A stretch of DNA of 64,000 nt, from contig NZ_CP186485.1 of assembly GCF_049348705.1 (NCBI RefSeq), forward strand, positions 2,046,001 to 2,110,000. The letters are read 5' to 3'. The position numbers and the translations under genes are program-made. The first letter of the stretch is position 1. Each line of letters starts with the position of its first letter. Positions 33,758 through 43,320 of this stretch are shown here, piece by piece. This DNA is from Paracoxiella cheracis. GTDB taxonomy: Bacteria > Pseudomonadota > Gammaproteobacteria > Coxiellales > Coxiellaceae. The notes beneath the pieces are model-generated. The model was not told the origin of the DNA. It saw only the letters and a program-made list of their open reading frames with translations, and did not search any database.

Positions 33758-34477
33758 ATGAGCATCAAAGTCATCGTCAACGGTGTTCGCGGAAAAATGG
33801 GCGCTATCACTAAAGCGGCTATCGAGAAAGAACCCGATCTAGAATTAGCGGCTGGCATCGATCGAGACGATGATCTTGCTAAAACGATTGAAAAAACGAA
33901 AGCGGATGTGGTGGTCGACTTCACCACACCGCAGTCGGTCTTCACGAACGCACAGACTATTATTGCCGCAGACGCAAGACCCGTCATTGGCACGACAGGG
34001 TTGACGATGGAGCAAGTAGAAACCCTTCAAAAAGAATGTCAGGCAAAAAAATTGGGCGGCATCATCGCGCCTAATTTTTCAATCGGCGCTGTTTTAATGA
34101 TGAAATATGCAGAAGACGCCGCGCGCTATTTTCACGATGTTGAAATTATCGAAATGCATCATCAACACAAATTAGATGCACCCTCAGGCACTGCAATTAA
34201 AACAGCACAAATGATTCGCAAAGTGCAAACCGATAAAAAAAATGCTCCTTCCAAAGATCGCGCACGCGGAGACTCTGACCACGGCGCTCCAATTCACTCG
34301 GTTCGCTTACCCGGATTATTTTCCACGCAATCCGTTATTTTTGGCGATGACGGGCAGTTGTTAACTATTCGTCACGACGGTCTCGATCGTAATTCCATCA
34401 TGCCTGGCGTCATTCTTGCTTGCCATAAAGTGATGCAACTCGACCATCTTGTTTACGGCCTCGAAACTATCTTGTGA
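33758..34477 (+). CDS. dapB: 4-hydroxy-tetrahydrodipicolinate reductase
   Basis: NAD(P)H-dependent step of the lysine/meso-DAP pathway, supplying MurE. 239 aa, somewhat shorter than the 270-aa E. coli form. N-terminal Rossmann loop NGVRGKMG, cofactor segment GTTGLT, and the catalytic block EMHHQHKLDAPSGTA with the acidic/basic pair H and K. Converges with gcvPB 12 nt away. Confidence 0.94.
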   Translation: MSIKVIVNGVRGKMGAITKAAIEKEPDLELAAGIDRDDDLAKTIEKTKADVVVDFTTPQSVFTNAQTIIAADARPVIGTTGLTMEQVETLQKECQAKKLGGIIAPNFSIGAVLMMKYAEDAARYFHDVEIIEMHHQHKLDAPSGTAIKTAQMIRKVQTDKKNAPSKDRARGDSDHGAPIHSVRLPGLFSTQSVIFGDDGQLLTIRHDGLDRNSIMPGVILACHKVMQLDHLVYGLETIL

Positions 34478-34489
34478 TTTTCACGAGTC

Positions 34490-35989
34490 TTATGAATAAA
34501 CGTCTTGTGTCGAGTTCGGTAGTTTTGTTTCAGCAGCAACATTCTTAGGCTGCCATCTCAAATCTAACTCACGCGCAGCCTTAACCTCATCGAGGCGGCC
34601 GATAGATCGAGTATGCGGCGCATTGTGCAATACATCTGAATCACTTTCAGCCTCACGCAATATTTTCTGCATGACATCGATAAAGCGATCTAACTCTTGC
34701 TTGCTTTCAGTTTCGGTAGGCTCAATTAATAAGCATTCTGGAACCAATAATGGAAAATAAATCGTCGGCGGATGAATGCCATAATCGATTAATCGTTTTG
34801 CAACATCTAAAGCGGTCACACCGTTGGCCTTCGCTAATGATTTTAATGTAACGATAAATTCATGTGATGCACGGCGTGTCGGAAAAGCGAGCTTAAACCC
34901 TAATGACTCCAAGCGCTTCATGACATAATTTGCGTTGAGCGATGAAAATTCGGCAACACGTTCCAAACCTTCCCTGCCCAACAAACGAATATAAATATAA
35001 GCACGCAATAAAACGCCAGCGTTGCCCATAAATGCCGAGAGTCGGCCGATTGTATGCGGACAATCTTTTTCGGTGAGCCAGTGATAATAGTCGTTATTAT
35101 GACCGACCATTGGCACGGGTAAAAACTCGGCGAGTCGTTCGTTAGCCGCAACGGGACCTGCACCAGGACCACCGCCACCGTGTGGCGTTGCGAATGTTTT
35201 ATGTAGATTTAAATGAATGACATCAAAACCCATATCACCCGGTCGATACTTTCCTAAAATTGCATTTAAATTGGCGCCATCGTAATAAAGCAAGCCACCC
35301 GCATCATGAATGATTTTTGCAATATCTTGGATTTTGCGCTCAAAAACACCCAACGTGGAAGGATTTGTCAGCATAATGCCAGCCGTTTGTGGGCCAACCA
35401 TCGCTTTTAATTTTTCTAAATCAACATCGCCTTCTTTTGTGGTTGGAAGTTCCCGCACTTTAAAACCACACATAGCGGCCGATGCAGGATTAGTACCGTG
35501 AGCAGCATCCGGCACGATCATTTCGACACGCGCATCATCGCCTCTTTTTTGATGATAAGCTTTAATCATCGCAACACCTGCAAACTCACCTTGCGCACCG
35601 GCCATCGAGGCCAAACAGATTTTTTTCATGCCGGTAATATCAACCAACATATCTTGCAGTTCATGCAGGCATTGCAGAAAACCTTGGCTATGATAGACAT
35701 CCGACAAAGGATGACGCGATAAAAATCCAGGCAAAGATGCTAACTTATTTGCAGCACGCGGATTATATTTCATCGTACACGAGCCTAACGGATAAAAATT
35801 AGTGTCGATTGAAAAATTCTGAGTGGATAAATTGGTAAAATGCCTCACAACTTCGAGCTCAGATAACTCGGGCAGACACGGAGGCTCCTGACGCAACAAT
35901 GAACTTGGAATGTCATTAGCATCATGAGCTGTTTTAACAGCCTGCGCAACGGCGCGGCGATGTTGTTGAGATTTTTCAAAAATCAGCAT
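34490..35989 (-). CDS. gcvPB: Glycine dehydrogenase (decarboxylating) subunit 2
   Basis: Catalytic half of the P-protein of the glycine cleavage system in its two-subunit form; uses PLP to decarboxylate glycine and loads the aminomethyl group on GcvH. 499 aa from the ATG at 35989, chosen because MLIFEKS is the usual start and AGGTGA precedes it; a TTG ten codons upstream is possible. The PLP lysine is in HLNLHKTFATPHGGGG, followed by the glycine-rich loop. Confidence 0.95.
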   Translation of the reverse strand: MLIFEKSQQHRRAVAQAVKTAHDANDIPSSLLRQEPPCLPELSELEVVRHFTNLSTQNFSIDTNFYPLGSCTMKYNPRAANKLASLPGFLSRHPLSDVYHSQGFLQCLHELQDMLVDITGMKKICLASMAGAQGEFAGVAMIKAYHQKRGDDARVEMIVPDAAHGTNPASAAMCGFKVRELPTTKEGDVDLEKLKAMVGPQTAGIMLTNPSTLGVFERKIQDIAKIIHDAGGLLYYDGANLNAILGKYRPGDMGFDVIHLNLHKTFATPHGGGGPGAGPVAANERLAEFLPVPMVGHNNDYYHWLTEKDCPHTIGRLSAFMGNAGVLLRAYIYIRLLGREGLERVAEFSSLNANYVMKRLESLGFKLAFPTRRASHEFIVTLKSLAKANGVTALDVAKRLIDYGIHPPTIYFPLLVPECLLIEPTETESKQELDRFIDVMQKILREAESDSDVLHNAPHTRSIGRLDEVKAARELDLRWQPKNVAAETKLPNSTQDVYS

Positions 35990-36022
35990 ACTGTCACCTA
36001 AATTATTTATGTTCTCCAAACC

Positions 36023-37378
36023 CTATTTCAATACCGCGACCAAACTGTCTCGATAACGTTGCAAATCTTCTTCGGTTTTAGTTTCCGTCACGCAAACTAA
36101 CAAGGCATTTTTTAATTCAGGATATTCATGGTGTAAATCAAACCCGGCCTGAATACCTAAGTCCGATAAATCTTTTAATAGTTTTTCTGTGGGCGTTGTT
36201 GATTGAATCACAAACTCATGAAAAATCGGCCGTGAAAATACTGGTGTCACGCCATTAATAGCTGTCAGCTCTTGAAATAATTGACGCGCCTTATGATGCG
36301 AAGCCAAAGCCACTTCACGCAAACCCTGCGCGCCCAACAAACTCATATATATCGTCGCCGCGACGACGACTAACCCTTGATTCGTGCAAATATTTGAAGT
36401 GGCCTTAGCACGACGAATATGCTGTTCGCGTGCTTGCAAGGTTAACGTAAAACCTTCGCGGCCCTGCGCGTCATGCGTGCGACCCACAATTCTGCCGGGC
36501 AACTGGCGCACAAATTCTTTGCGGCAACACATAAAACCAAAATAAGGACCACCCGAGGCCAACGGCACACCTAAAGGCTGACCCTCGCCGCAAGCAATAT
36601 CGGCACCCGTTTCACCCCAAGAACCTGGCGCTTTTAAAAGTGCCATCGCTGTAGGATTCACACAAGCAATCACTAAAATATCGTGCGCATGTGCCCAATC
36701 AGTTAACGCATCGACATCTTCCAAACAACCAAAAAAATTGGGTTGCGGTATAATTAATGCAGCAGCCCCTTCCGGATTAATATTTGCTAATTGCTCCGTG
36801 CTCACCACACCTTGTTGCAGAGCAAATGGCACCGCTTCAATTTCAATACCTTGTTGCCCCAAAATAGTGTGGAGCACTTTGCGATAAAATGGATGAACGC
36901 AACTCGGCACTAAAATTCGCGTTGCTTTGCTGCGTTTAATGCGAACAGCCATTAACGCTGCTTCTGCTAACGCCGACCCACCATCGTATAAAGAAGCATT
37001 CGACACATCCATGCCCATCAATTCGGCCATCATGGTTTGATATTCATAAATTAATTGCAAACTGCCTTGGCTCGCTTCCGCTTGATACGGCGTATAGGCC
37101 GTATAAAATTCACCGCGCGTCGCAATTTCCCACACCGCCGCAGGAATAAAATGCTCGTAAGCTCCCGCACCCATAAAACATGACCCCGGTTTTGCCTCGG
37201 GGCTGCGCGCCATCATTAATCGTGAAACGGCTTGTTCGCTTAAACCATCGGGAACCCGTGATAATGTTGCACGAGGCAAACCTTTTGGAATTTCATCGAA
37301 CAATTGCTCTATTTCATGCACGCCGATCGCAGCTAGCATCGCTTTAATATCATCAGGAGTGTGCGGAATAAATGGCAT
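36023..37378 (-). CDS. gcvPA: Glycine dehydrogenase (decarboxylating) subunit 1
   Basis: Non-catalytic half of the split P-protein. 451 aa; N-terminal MPFIPHTPDDIKAMLAAIG is typical, then FMGAGAYEHFIPAAV and TAYTPYQAEASQGSLQ, which line the shared active site. Lies between gcvH (2 nt upstream) and gcvPB in the order gcvT-gcvH-gcvPA-gcvPB. Confidence 0.96.
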   Translation of the reverse strand: MPFIPHTPDDIKAMLAAIGVHEIEQLFDEIPKGLPRATLSRVPDGLSEQAVSRLMMARSPEAKPGSCFMGAGAYEHFIPAAVWEIATRGEFYTAYTPYQAEASQGSLQLIYEYQTMMAELMGMDVSNASLYDGGSALAEAALMAVRIKRSKATRILVPSCVHPFYRKVLHTILGQQGIEIEAVPFALQQGVVSTEQLANINPEGAAALIIPQPNFFGCLEDVDALTDWAHAHDILVIACVNPTAMALLKAPGSWGETGADIACGEGQPLGVPLASGGPYFGFMCCRKEFVRQLPGRIVGRTHDAQGREGFTLTLQAREQHIRRAKATSNICTNQGLVVVAATIYMSLLGAQGLREVALASHHKARQLFQELTAINGVTPVFSRPIFHEFVIQSTTPTEKLLKDLSDLGIQAGFDLHHEYPELKNALLVCVTETKTEEDLQRYRDSLVAVLK

Positions 37379-37380
37379 TA

Positions 37381-37770
37381 TTAATCCTCGGTCACTTTTG
37401 CTTCATAACTTTCAGCATCCAACAGTGTTTTTATTTCATCGATATCATCTACTTTTACACGAAACAGCCAACCATCGCCATACGGATCATGATTTACCAA
37501 TGCAGGGTCACTTTGTAGCGCCTCATTTACTTCAATCACTTCGCCTGTCACGGGACTATAAACATCTGCTGCCGTTTTCACAGATTCAACAACAGCCGCT
37601 TCATCACCTGCTTCAATATGTGCATCGGCATCCGGCAATTCTACAAACACCAAATCACCTAATTGTGATTGTGCATGATCGGTTATGCCAACGGTAATCA
37701 CATCGTCATCGTCAACGCGAACCCATTCGTGGCTATCACTGTAACGCAACTCTTTTGGGAACTCTGCCAT
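37381..37770 (-). CDS. gcvH: Glycine cleavage system H protein
   Basis: Lipoyl carrier that shuttles the aminomethyl group between P, T and L proteins. 129 aa; the lipoylated lysine is K65 in VVESVKTAADVYSP. The rest follows the family closely (HEWVRVDDDDVITVGIT at the N-terminus). 14 nt downstream of gcvT. Confidence 0.97.
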   Translation of the reverse strand: MAEFPKELRYSDSHEWVRVDDDDVITVGITDHAQSQLGDLVFVELPDADAHIEAGDEAAVVESVKTAADVYSPVTGEVIEVNEALQSDPALVNHDPYGDGWLFRVKVDDIDEIKTLLDAESYEAKVTED

Positions 37771-37784
37771 TTCTTTCTCCTAGA

Positions 37785-38876
37785 CTAAAATTGTTTTTCA
37801 CCATGGCGAACAAACGGCGGCTTTATAATTTTCACCGGGATTTGTTGCCCACGTCGTTCGATTTTTCCTTCATGACCACTATCAACCGGCACACGCGCCA
37901 AAGCAATCGCATGACCAAGTGTCGGAGAAAATCCACCACTTGTAATTTCACCCTCACCATCGCCATCAATCCTTACCTTTTGATGGTCGCGCAAAACACC
38001 GGGTTGCTCCATTATCAATCCCACTAACTGCTCTTTCACACCAGTTTCAATTTGTTTTTGTAGCGCAGCGCGACCAATAAAATCGCGATCTGCATCACGC
38101 CAACATACTGTCCATGCTAGGTTTGACGTTAACGGACTCGTCGCTTCATCCATATCAGAGCCGTAAAGATTTAACCCCGCCTCTAACCGCAACGTATCTC
38201 GTGCACCCAAGCCGCAGGGTTTAGCTCCTGCATGAACAAATTGCTTCCAAAGTACCACGGCTGATTTTGCAGGCGAAATAATCTCTAAGCCATCCTCACC
38301 CGTGTATCCAGTGCGTGCGATTAATCTTTCGCCGTTCATAATAAATCGAAATGGTTTTAGTTCGTGCAGCCGCTTTAAGGTCGCTGCATCAAAAACCTTT
38401 GCTGCAATCTCCATCGCTTTTGGACCTTGCAGCGCGATGATGGTCAGGTCGGGTCGTTCCTCGACAACAACATCAAATAATTCACTCTGTTTTTCAAACC
38501 AAGCAAAGTCTTTGTCACGTGTAGCAGCATTCACCACAATACGGTAGTAATTTTCGCCCACTCGATAAACCAGCAAATCATCGATGACACCACCTTGCTC
38601 ATTTAACATACAGGTATATAGTGCGCGACCCGGTTCATTTAATTTCTGTACATCGTTAGCCAGTAGATAGCGTAAAAAGTAAGTCCCATCATCACCTTCT
38701 ACATCGATAACGCCCATGTGCGATACATCAAAAATACCGGCCCCTTGGCGCACATAATGATGCTCTTCGATTTGGGAACCATAGTGCAGTGGCATTGCCC
38801 ATCCCGCAAAATCAACGAGTTTTGCTCCCGCCTTCACGTGTTGTTTATAAAGTGGTGTCTGCTTTAACATACGCAT
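37785..38876 (-). CDS. gcvT: Glycine cleavage system T protein (aminomethyltransferase)
   Basis: Folate-dependent enzyme that releases ammonia from the H-protein intermediate and makes methylene-THF. 363 aa. Conserved segments: LVDFAGWAMPLHYGS, FDVSHMGVIDVEG, ARTGYTGEDGLEI, and CGLGARDTLRLEAGL. First gene of the operon. I saw no glycine riboswitch in the 120 nt upstream. Kbl-Tdh supplies glycine; FthC at 51.7 kb recycles folate. Confidence 0.96.
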   Translation of the reverse strand: MRMLKQTPLYKQHVKAGAKLVDFAGWAMPLHYGSQIEEHHYVRQGAGIFDVSHMGVIDVEGDDGTYFLRYLLANDVQKLNEPGRALYTCMLNEQGGVIDDLLVYRVGENYYRIVVNAATRDKDFAWFEKQSELFDVVVEERPDLTIIALQGPKAMEIAAKVFDAATLKRLHELKPFRFIMNGERLIARTGYTGEDGLEIISPAKSAVVLWKQFVHAGAKPCGLGARDTLRLEAGLNLYGSDMDEATSPLTSNLAWTVCWRDADRDFIGRAALQKQIETGVKEQLVGLIMEQPGVLRDHQKVRIDGDGEGEITSGGFSPTLGHAIALARVPVDSGHEGKIERRGQQIPVKIIKPPFVRHGEKQF

Positions 38877-38960
38877 CTCCTTAGACGCAGATTATAGCGG
38901 CAACAGGGTCAGCAATTAAAGCATCTTGTAGGCACATCTCGAAATCTATTTAAATCGCCC

Positions 38961-39003
38961 TCCATTGCGGCAAAGAGGAAAGTGCGAAGGGAAAAGAATT
39001 TCA
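38961..39003. repeat. Short derivative of repeat family A
   Basis: TGCGGCAAAGAGGAAAGTGCG then GGGAAAAGAATTTC, matching the reverse complement of 50785-50831 almost base for base. It ends on the histidine-kinase stop codon, so it forms that gene's 3-prime boundary. Confidence 0.55.
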
Positions 39004-40299
39004 AGAGACGCTTTTGTCATCGTTTTGAAGCGGCAAGGAGACCAGTACGATGAGCCCGCGGGGATCACGGTTAAATAATGTGATTTCACCCCCATGAGCA
39101 CGAATGATATCTCGCGCCACCGCCAATCCCAATCCAGTTCCGCTTTTTTTCGGGGATCGCGATGGATCCACACGATAAAATGGCGCAAATACTTTTTCAA
39201 ATTGATCTTCAGGAATGCCAGGACCCTCATCGACGATCTTAATTTGTATATCTTTTCCATTTTGCTTCAATGATACACTGACTTTATCGCCATATTTAAT
39301 GCCATTTTCGATTAAGTTGCTAAAGGCTCGCTTTAGTGCTCCGATTCGTCCAAAATAAGGTAAGCGATTCATTTCACTGCTGTATTCAACGCTGTGACCC
39401 ACATCAACCAGTTCATCACACACCGATTCCAACAAGGCACTCAGATCAAATCGCTCCATGTTTTCGCTACGAACATAATCACGTGCAAACGATAATATCG
39501 ATGAAATCATGTGCGCCATTTCTTGCAAATCAGCCACCGCTTTTTCATATTGATTCGTGTCCTTTAAATATTCCGCACGGAGTTGCAAGCGCGTGATTGG
39601 TGTTCGCAAGTCATGTGAAATCGCCGCCAGCATTTGAGTACGATCGTGTAATAATCGGCGAATACGATTTTGCATTTCGTTAAACGCTTGGATGACTTCT
39701 TGCATTTCGGGTGGGCCATCCAATGCCATCGGTGGTGCTTGCACATCCACACCAAATCGCTTTGCTGCCTCGGTAAACGATCGCATCGGAATACCCAAAC
39801 GCTTCACGGCCCACAAGCACAACAAGATTAAACCGACGAGTAACGCTGCCAAAGAAACTATCATTCCTGCCAAAAACCATTTGTGTTCGAACCGATGTGC
39901 GTGAATATTTAGCCATTGACCATTTGGCAACTGCATGCTCATTTTTAAATCGAACGGATGTTGGTGAACATAGCGGCGTATCCACTTAGCGTTGGGCGTT
40001 TGAATGATGTGTGAGCGCGGTAGCGGGTGCGGGTTCATCGAAACGTGAACACCCGGCCAATTGAGTTGACGAATGGTATGCGGCAATAATTCTGAGGCCG
40101 GCAAGACTTTCGCAATATGGACATCGCGAACGATTTCGTTTGCCACCCAGATTTTATCGATTTTGTTTCGGCCGTAAACCAGGTATGTGCCAAATACCGA
40201 TATGGCAGCACAGCCAATGAGCAGGATACCCAGCAGCAAGATCCAGAAAGTCTGACGAGATAAGCGACTCTTAAAAAAAACCCGATGATTGCTCTTCAC
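39001..40299 (-). CDS. Sensor histidine kinase, OmpR/EnvZ-type
   Basis: Inner-membrane sensor. From a GTG at 40299 (AGGTG 5 nt upstream) it is 432 aa; the frame stays open to 40413 but the extra residues are not convincing. First membrane helix about residues 15-38, a periplasmic domain of roughly 120 residues, second helix with LAALLVGLILLCLW, HAMP, H-box AAISHDLRTPITRL with the phosphorylated histidine, and ATPase boxes ending GTGLGLAVARDII. It is the natural partner of the regulator at 42542, from which it is now separated by 2.2 kb containing an opposite-strand gene and an IS. The signal is unknown. Confidence 0.9.
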   Translation of the reverse strand: MKSNHRVFFKSRLSRQTFWILLLGILLIGCAAISVFGTYLVYGRNKIDKIWVANEIVRDVHIAKVLPASELLPHTIRQLNWPGVHVSMNPHPLPRSHIIQTPNAKWIRRYVHQHPFDLKMSMQLPNGQWLNIHAHRFEHKWFLAGMIVSLAALLVGLILLCLWAVKRLGIPMRSFTEAAKRFGVDVQAPPMALDGPPEMQEVIQAFNEMQNRIRRLLHDRTQMLAAISHDLRTPITRLQLRAEYLKDTNQYEKAVADLQEMAHMISSILSFARDYVRSENMERFDLSALLESVCDELVDVGHSVEYSSEMNRLPYFGRIGALKRAFSNLIENGIKYGDKVSVSLKQNGKDIQIKIVDEGPGIPEDQFEKVFAPFYRVDPSRSPKKSGTGLGLAVARDIIRAHGGEITLFNRDPRGLIVLVSLPLQNDDKSVS

Positions 40300-40457
40300 T
40301 GATACACCTAAGCTATTCAAATAATTGCACAATTGTACACCAATTCCCTCCCAGCGGGCTCTCGGGGAGAAGTTGTCAGCCTGACTCGCCCTCCCAGGGC
40401 TCTTAAACAGCATAGCCTTTTAGAGAAACTTTTAATGCCCAGTTAAGTTTTTTCTCG

Positions 40458-40485
40458 TTGTATTTTATGACTGCTTATCTATACT
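40458..40485 (+). promoter_or_regulatory. Candidate promoter of the IS-split gene at 40526
   Basis: TTGTAT at 40458-40463, a 16-nt spacer and TATACT at 40480-40485. GGGAG follows 8 nt before the ATG at 40526. Confidence 0.45.
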
Positions 40486-40643
40486 TTTTCATAATTCATA
40501 ATTAAAAAAATAGGGAGATTTTGAAATGCGTAACAATCCAGATCCAGAACATTTTAATTGGTTAGAAGTTGACCTTTCCCCCAAACTTAACACCATGACA
40601 TGGATGAGATTTCCAATTATTCTACGACCGAGGAGATCTCAAC

Positions 40644-40907
40644 ATGAAAAAACGTTATACAGAAGAACAAATCATTAAAGCGATCAAAGAGCATGAAAGT
40701 GGCGCTAAGGTGGAAGACCTGTGCCGTCGCTTAGGCATATCTGGCGGTACTTTTTACAATTGGCGTAGCAAGTATGCTGGCCTAGAGGTTAACGAAGCTA
40801 AGCGCCTGCGAGAGCTGGAGTCCGAGAACAATAAGTTAAAAAAGCTGCTGGCTGAAAAGATGTTAGAAAATGAAGCGCTCAAGGATGTTGTTTCAAAAAA
40901 GTGGTAA
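40644..40907 (+). CDS. IS407-type transposase OrfA
   Basis: 87 aa helix-turn-helix protein (LCRRLGISGGTFYNWRSKY) with a leucine zipper (LRELESENNKLKKLLAEKML). It ends in SKKW at an AAAAAAG run (about 40892-40898) where -1 slippage would yield the OrfAB transposase fusion. GAGGAGAT precedes the start. Confidence 0.95.
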   Translation: MKKRYTEEQIIKAIKEHESGAKVEDLCRRLGISGGTFYNWRSKYAGLEVNEAKRLRELESENNKLKKLLAEKMLENEALKDVVSKKW

Positions 40908-41719
40908 CGCCTGCTAGCAAGAAGCAGGTTGTTTGTCACTTAATGAGCGCCTTTAAGCTGAGTGAACGAATGGCCTGCAAGCTAGTCGGGCTAAGTCGAA
41001 CGGCTTACCGTTACGGACCCAAAAAGCGACGAGACGAGTTGATTAGAGCTCGATTAAAAGAATTGGCAGCTCAGTATTCTCGGTATGGTTATTTAATGCT
41101 TCACAGCCTCTTAAAAGCAGAGGGGCTTGTCATGAATAAGAAAAAAACCTACCGGATTTACAAAGAAGAAAAGCTCCAGGTGCGTACAAAAAAGCGTAAA
41201 AAAATACAGCGACTACGATTAGTGATGTCATCACCGACTCAGAGAAATGAGCGTTGGTCGATGGATTTTGTTTACGATCAGCTGGCCAATGGAAGGCGTT
41301 TTCGTGTGCTAAACATTATCGATGATTTTAATCGTGAACTTATTGGCCAGCTAACAGCATTTTCTATATCAGGACGTCAGGTGGCACGCTTCCTAGCAGA
41401 GCTTAGTGAGCAACGCAGGCTGCCAAAACAAATTGTTTGTGATAATGGTACAGAGTTTACAAGCAAAGCAATGTTCTTTTGGTCCAGGGAAAACAAAACC
41501 AAGCTTGCTTTCATTCAACCTGGAAAGCCAACTCAGAATGCGTTTGTTGAAAGCTTAAATGGCAAGTTCCGCAACGAATGTTTAAATCAACACTGGTTTC
41601 GTTCAATTGAAGAAGCCCGACATGAAATCAACCAATGGAGAAAGCACTACAATACTAAAAGACCACACAGTTCATTAAATTATATGCCGCCTATTGAATT
41701 TGCGAAACAGGCTGCTTAA
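40901..41719 (+). CDS. IS407-type transposase OrfB (DDE integrase)
   Basis: 272 aa as an independent frame. Catalytic triad: D in RWSMDFVYDQL, D in IVCDNGTEF, and E in AFVESLNGKFRNECLN, with the K/R residue after the glutamate. No stops or frameshifts. Overlaps orfA by 7 nt in the -1 frame. Confidence 0.96.
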   Translation: MVTPASKKQVVCHLMSAFKLSERMACKLVGLSRTAYRYGPKKRRDELIRARLKELAAQYSRYGYLMLHSLLKAEGLVMNKKKTYRIYKEEKLQVRTKKRKKIQRLRLVMSSPTQRNERWSMDFVYDQLANGRRFRVLNIIDDFNRELIGQLTAFSISGRQVARFLAELSEQRRLPKQIVCDNGTEFTSKAMFFWSRENKTKLAFIQPGKPTQNAFVESLNGKFRNECLNQHWFRSIEEARHEINQWRKHYNTKRPHSSLNYMPPIEFAKQAA

Positions 41720-42541
41720 CATGAATATCTCATCGGTGTCCTGGTACTAGTTTAGGGGGAAGGTCAAAGTGCTTAATGCTGTACAAAATGAAATATATGG
41801 AGCTAATCCTAAAAAAACACTGGAAATAATTATTGCATACCTTTGTGAACACTATAACTATAACGTTGAAGACATGAAGGAATCAGAAGAAGATCCTGAA
41901 ATAGAAAATAAACGTTTTAAAAAAGCAATCAACGAAATCGCGGCATGGTCGCCTGATGTGAATGGCAATAATTTTTTACACTTTATTGCCCTATATAACC
42001 CCATCTTAGCAAGTTTTCTATATTCTCCAGAGATACTAATTCCTCGGCAATTGTTGTTTGCAAAAAATAGTAATGGCTTGACCCCACTACAATGTGCCTT
42101 TTATCCCGAGTTGCCAAGAAATAATGATGGGCAATACTACTACTGCCAAGATATTGTGTACAATCCGTCTCTTTCCGTTTCACCATATAACTTAAGCGAA
42201 TTTGTAGAGCTTTACAGCGAAACTGGAACCTTAAATACTGAGCTTTTCCCAGATAAAACCGTTGCTCAGTATTTGCTAGATCAACCCTATCCTGACGAAA
42301 GTTACCACCGTGCGATCTTGCAGAAGTTCAAACCACATAACTCAAAAAATAGTGAATCAGACGAGAAAAACAATGAACAATTATTCGGTAAGGGAAAGAA
42401 TTCATCGCTTTTGTTTAACACTACAACTAATCCTAATTCCAGTAATACTCGTGTAACCGAACAGCCTGATGCACCCCCCCTAGACCAACCGGTCCTTAGT
42501 AATAAATCACCTCATGCCAGGAATGGCATGACCATAAAAAA

Positions 42542-43276
42542 CTAATCCGTCGTCACTTCTGCATTAAATTGATAACCATCACCTCGCATGGTGACGATAA
42601 TCTGTGGATTTTTGGGATCCGTTTCGATCTTCTTGCGAAGTCTCGCAACCTGCACATCGATGGTGCGATCAAACGGTGTTGCCTCACGCCCGTGAGTTAA
42701 ATCGAGCAACTGATCACGATTCAGCGTGCGTTGCGGATTCTCCAAAAAGGCGACGAGCAATTCATACTCACCCGCACTCAATGGCACCGCCACACCATCG
42801 GGCGCAATTAGCCGACGCTTGTTTTGATCCAGCGTCCAATCTTTAAAATAGATATTGGGCATCTTGGCAACTTGGCGTGCCTTTCGTTTATCGGCCAAAG
42901 TTCCGGTGGTTCGGCGCGCCAATGCCTTAATCCGCGCCAACAATTCACGCGGGCTAAATGGCTTAGCAAGATAATCATCGGCACCGACTTCAAGCCCCAC
43001 CACACGGTCGGCTTCTTCGCCGACGGCACTCAACATGATGATCGGAATTTCCGAGGTTTCGCGTAAAAAACGGCACAACGCCAAGCCATCCTCGCCCGGT
43101 AGCATGATGTCTAGCACCACCAGAGCAAATTGAGCTCGCTTCATTACCCGCTTCATCTCATGCCCATTGCGCGCAACAGACACTCGATAGCCATGCTGCT
43201 CGAGATATTCACTCAACAAATCACCAATTTGCGGATCATCGTCAACAATCAATATGTGTGATTTTTGCACTTGCAT
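42542..43276 (-). CDS. Response regulator, OmpR family
   Basis: 244 aa. Receiver domain with acidic pocket DDD (12-14), phospho-acceptor D56 in VLDIMLPGEDG, and conserved K in DDYLAKPFSPRELL; C-terminal winged helix with FDRTIDVQVARLRKK and a final RGDGYQF. Closest in layout to OmpR/RstA-type regulators. Its kinase lies downstream at 39001-40299 but is separated by another gene and an IS. Divergent from the His-rich periplasmic gene at 43421, with a 20-bp palindrome in between. Confidence 0.94.
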   Translation of the reverse strand: MQVQKSHILIVDDDPQIGDLLSEYLEQHGYRVSVARNGHEMKRVMKRAQFALVVLDIMLPGEDGLALCRFLRETSEIPIIMLSAVGEEADRVVGLEVGADDYLAKPFSPRELLARIKALARRTTGTLADKRKARQVAKMPNIYFKDWTLDQNKRRLIAPDGVAVPLSAGEYELLVAFLENPQRTLNRDQLLDLTHGREATPFDRTIDVQVARLRKKIETDPKNPQIIVTMRGDGYQFNAEVTTD

Positions 43277-43320
43277 GTTGTGATTTTTACTCTTATTACC
43301 GCCAATTTACAACCCTCTCG

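Larger units (their letters stand above)
40570..41766 (+). mobile_element. IS3-family insertion sequence, IS407 group, 1197 bp
   Basis: Ends TGACCTTTCCCCC at the left and GGGGGAAGGTCA at the right; imperfect terminal repeats extend about 40 bp, through GATGAGAT. Flanked by a perfect 4-bp target duplication AAGT (40566-40569 and 41767-41770), the size expected for the IS407 group. Contains orfA and orfB, both intact, so it may be active. Confidence 0.95.
40526..42545 (+). pseudogene. Ankyrin-like unknown protein, split after codon 14 by an IS407-type element
   Basis: ATG at 40526 gives MRNNPDPEHFNWLE before the IS. Removing the IS and one AAGT target copy joins this in frame to VLNAVQNEIYGANPKK and 258 further codons, giving a 272-aa protein. 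Two stretches look like degenerate ankyrin repeats (DVNGNNFLHFIALYNP and AKNSNGLTPLQCAFYP). The last 80 residues are polar and disordered. Single ankyrin-type proteins of this sort are often secreted effectors in intracellular relatives, but no secretion signal is proven. The part after the IS could still be made from GTG 41769. It overlaps the regulator stop by 4 nt. Confidence 0.8.

Noticed and set aside
38877..39000. Possible glycine riboswitch before gcvT
   Set aside because: The short leader holds only a degraded repeat; I found no tandem glycine-aptamer cores.
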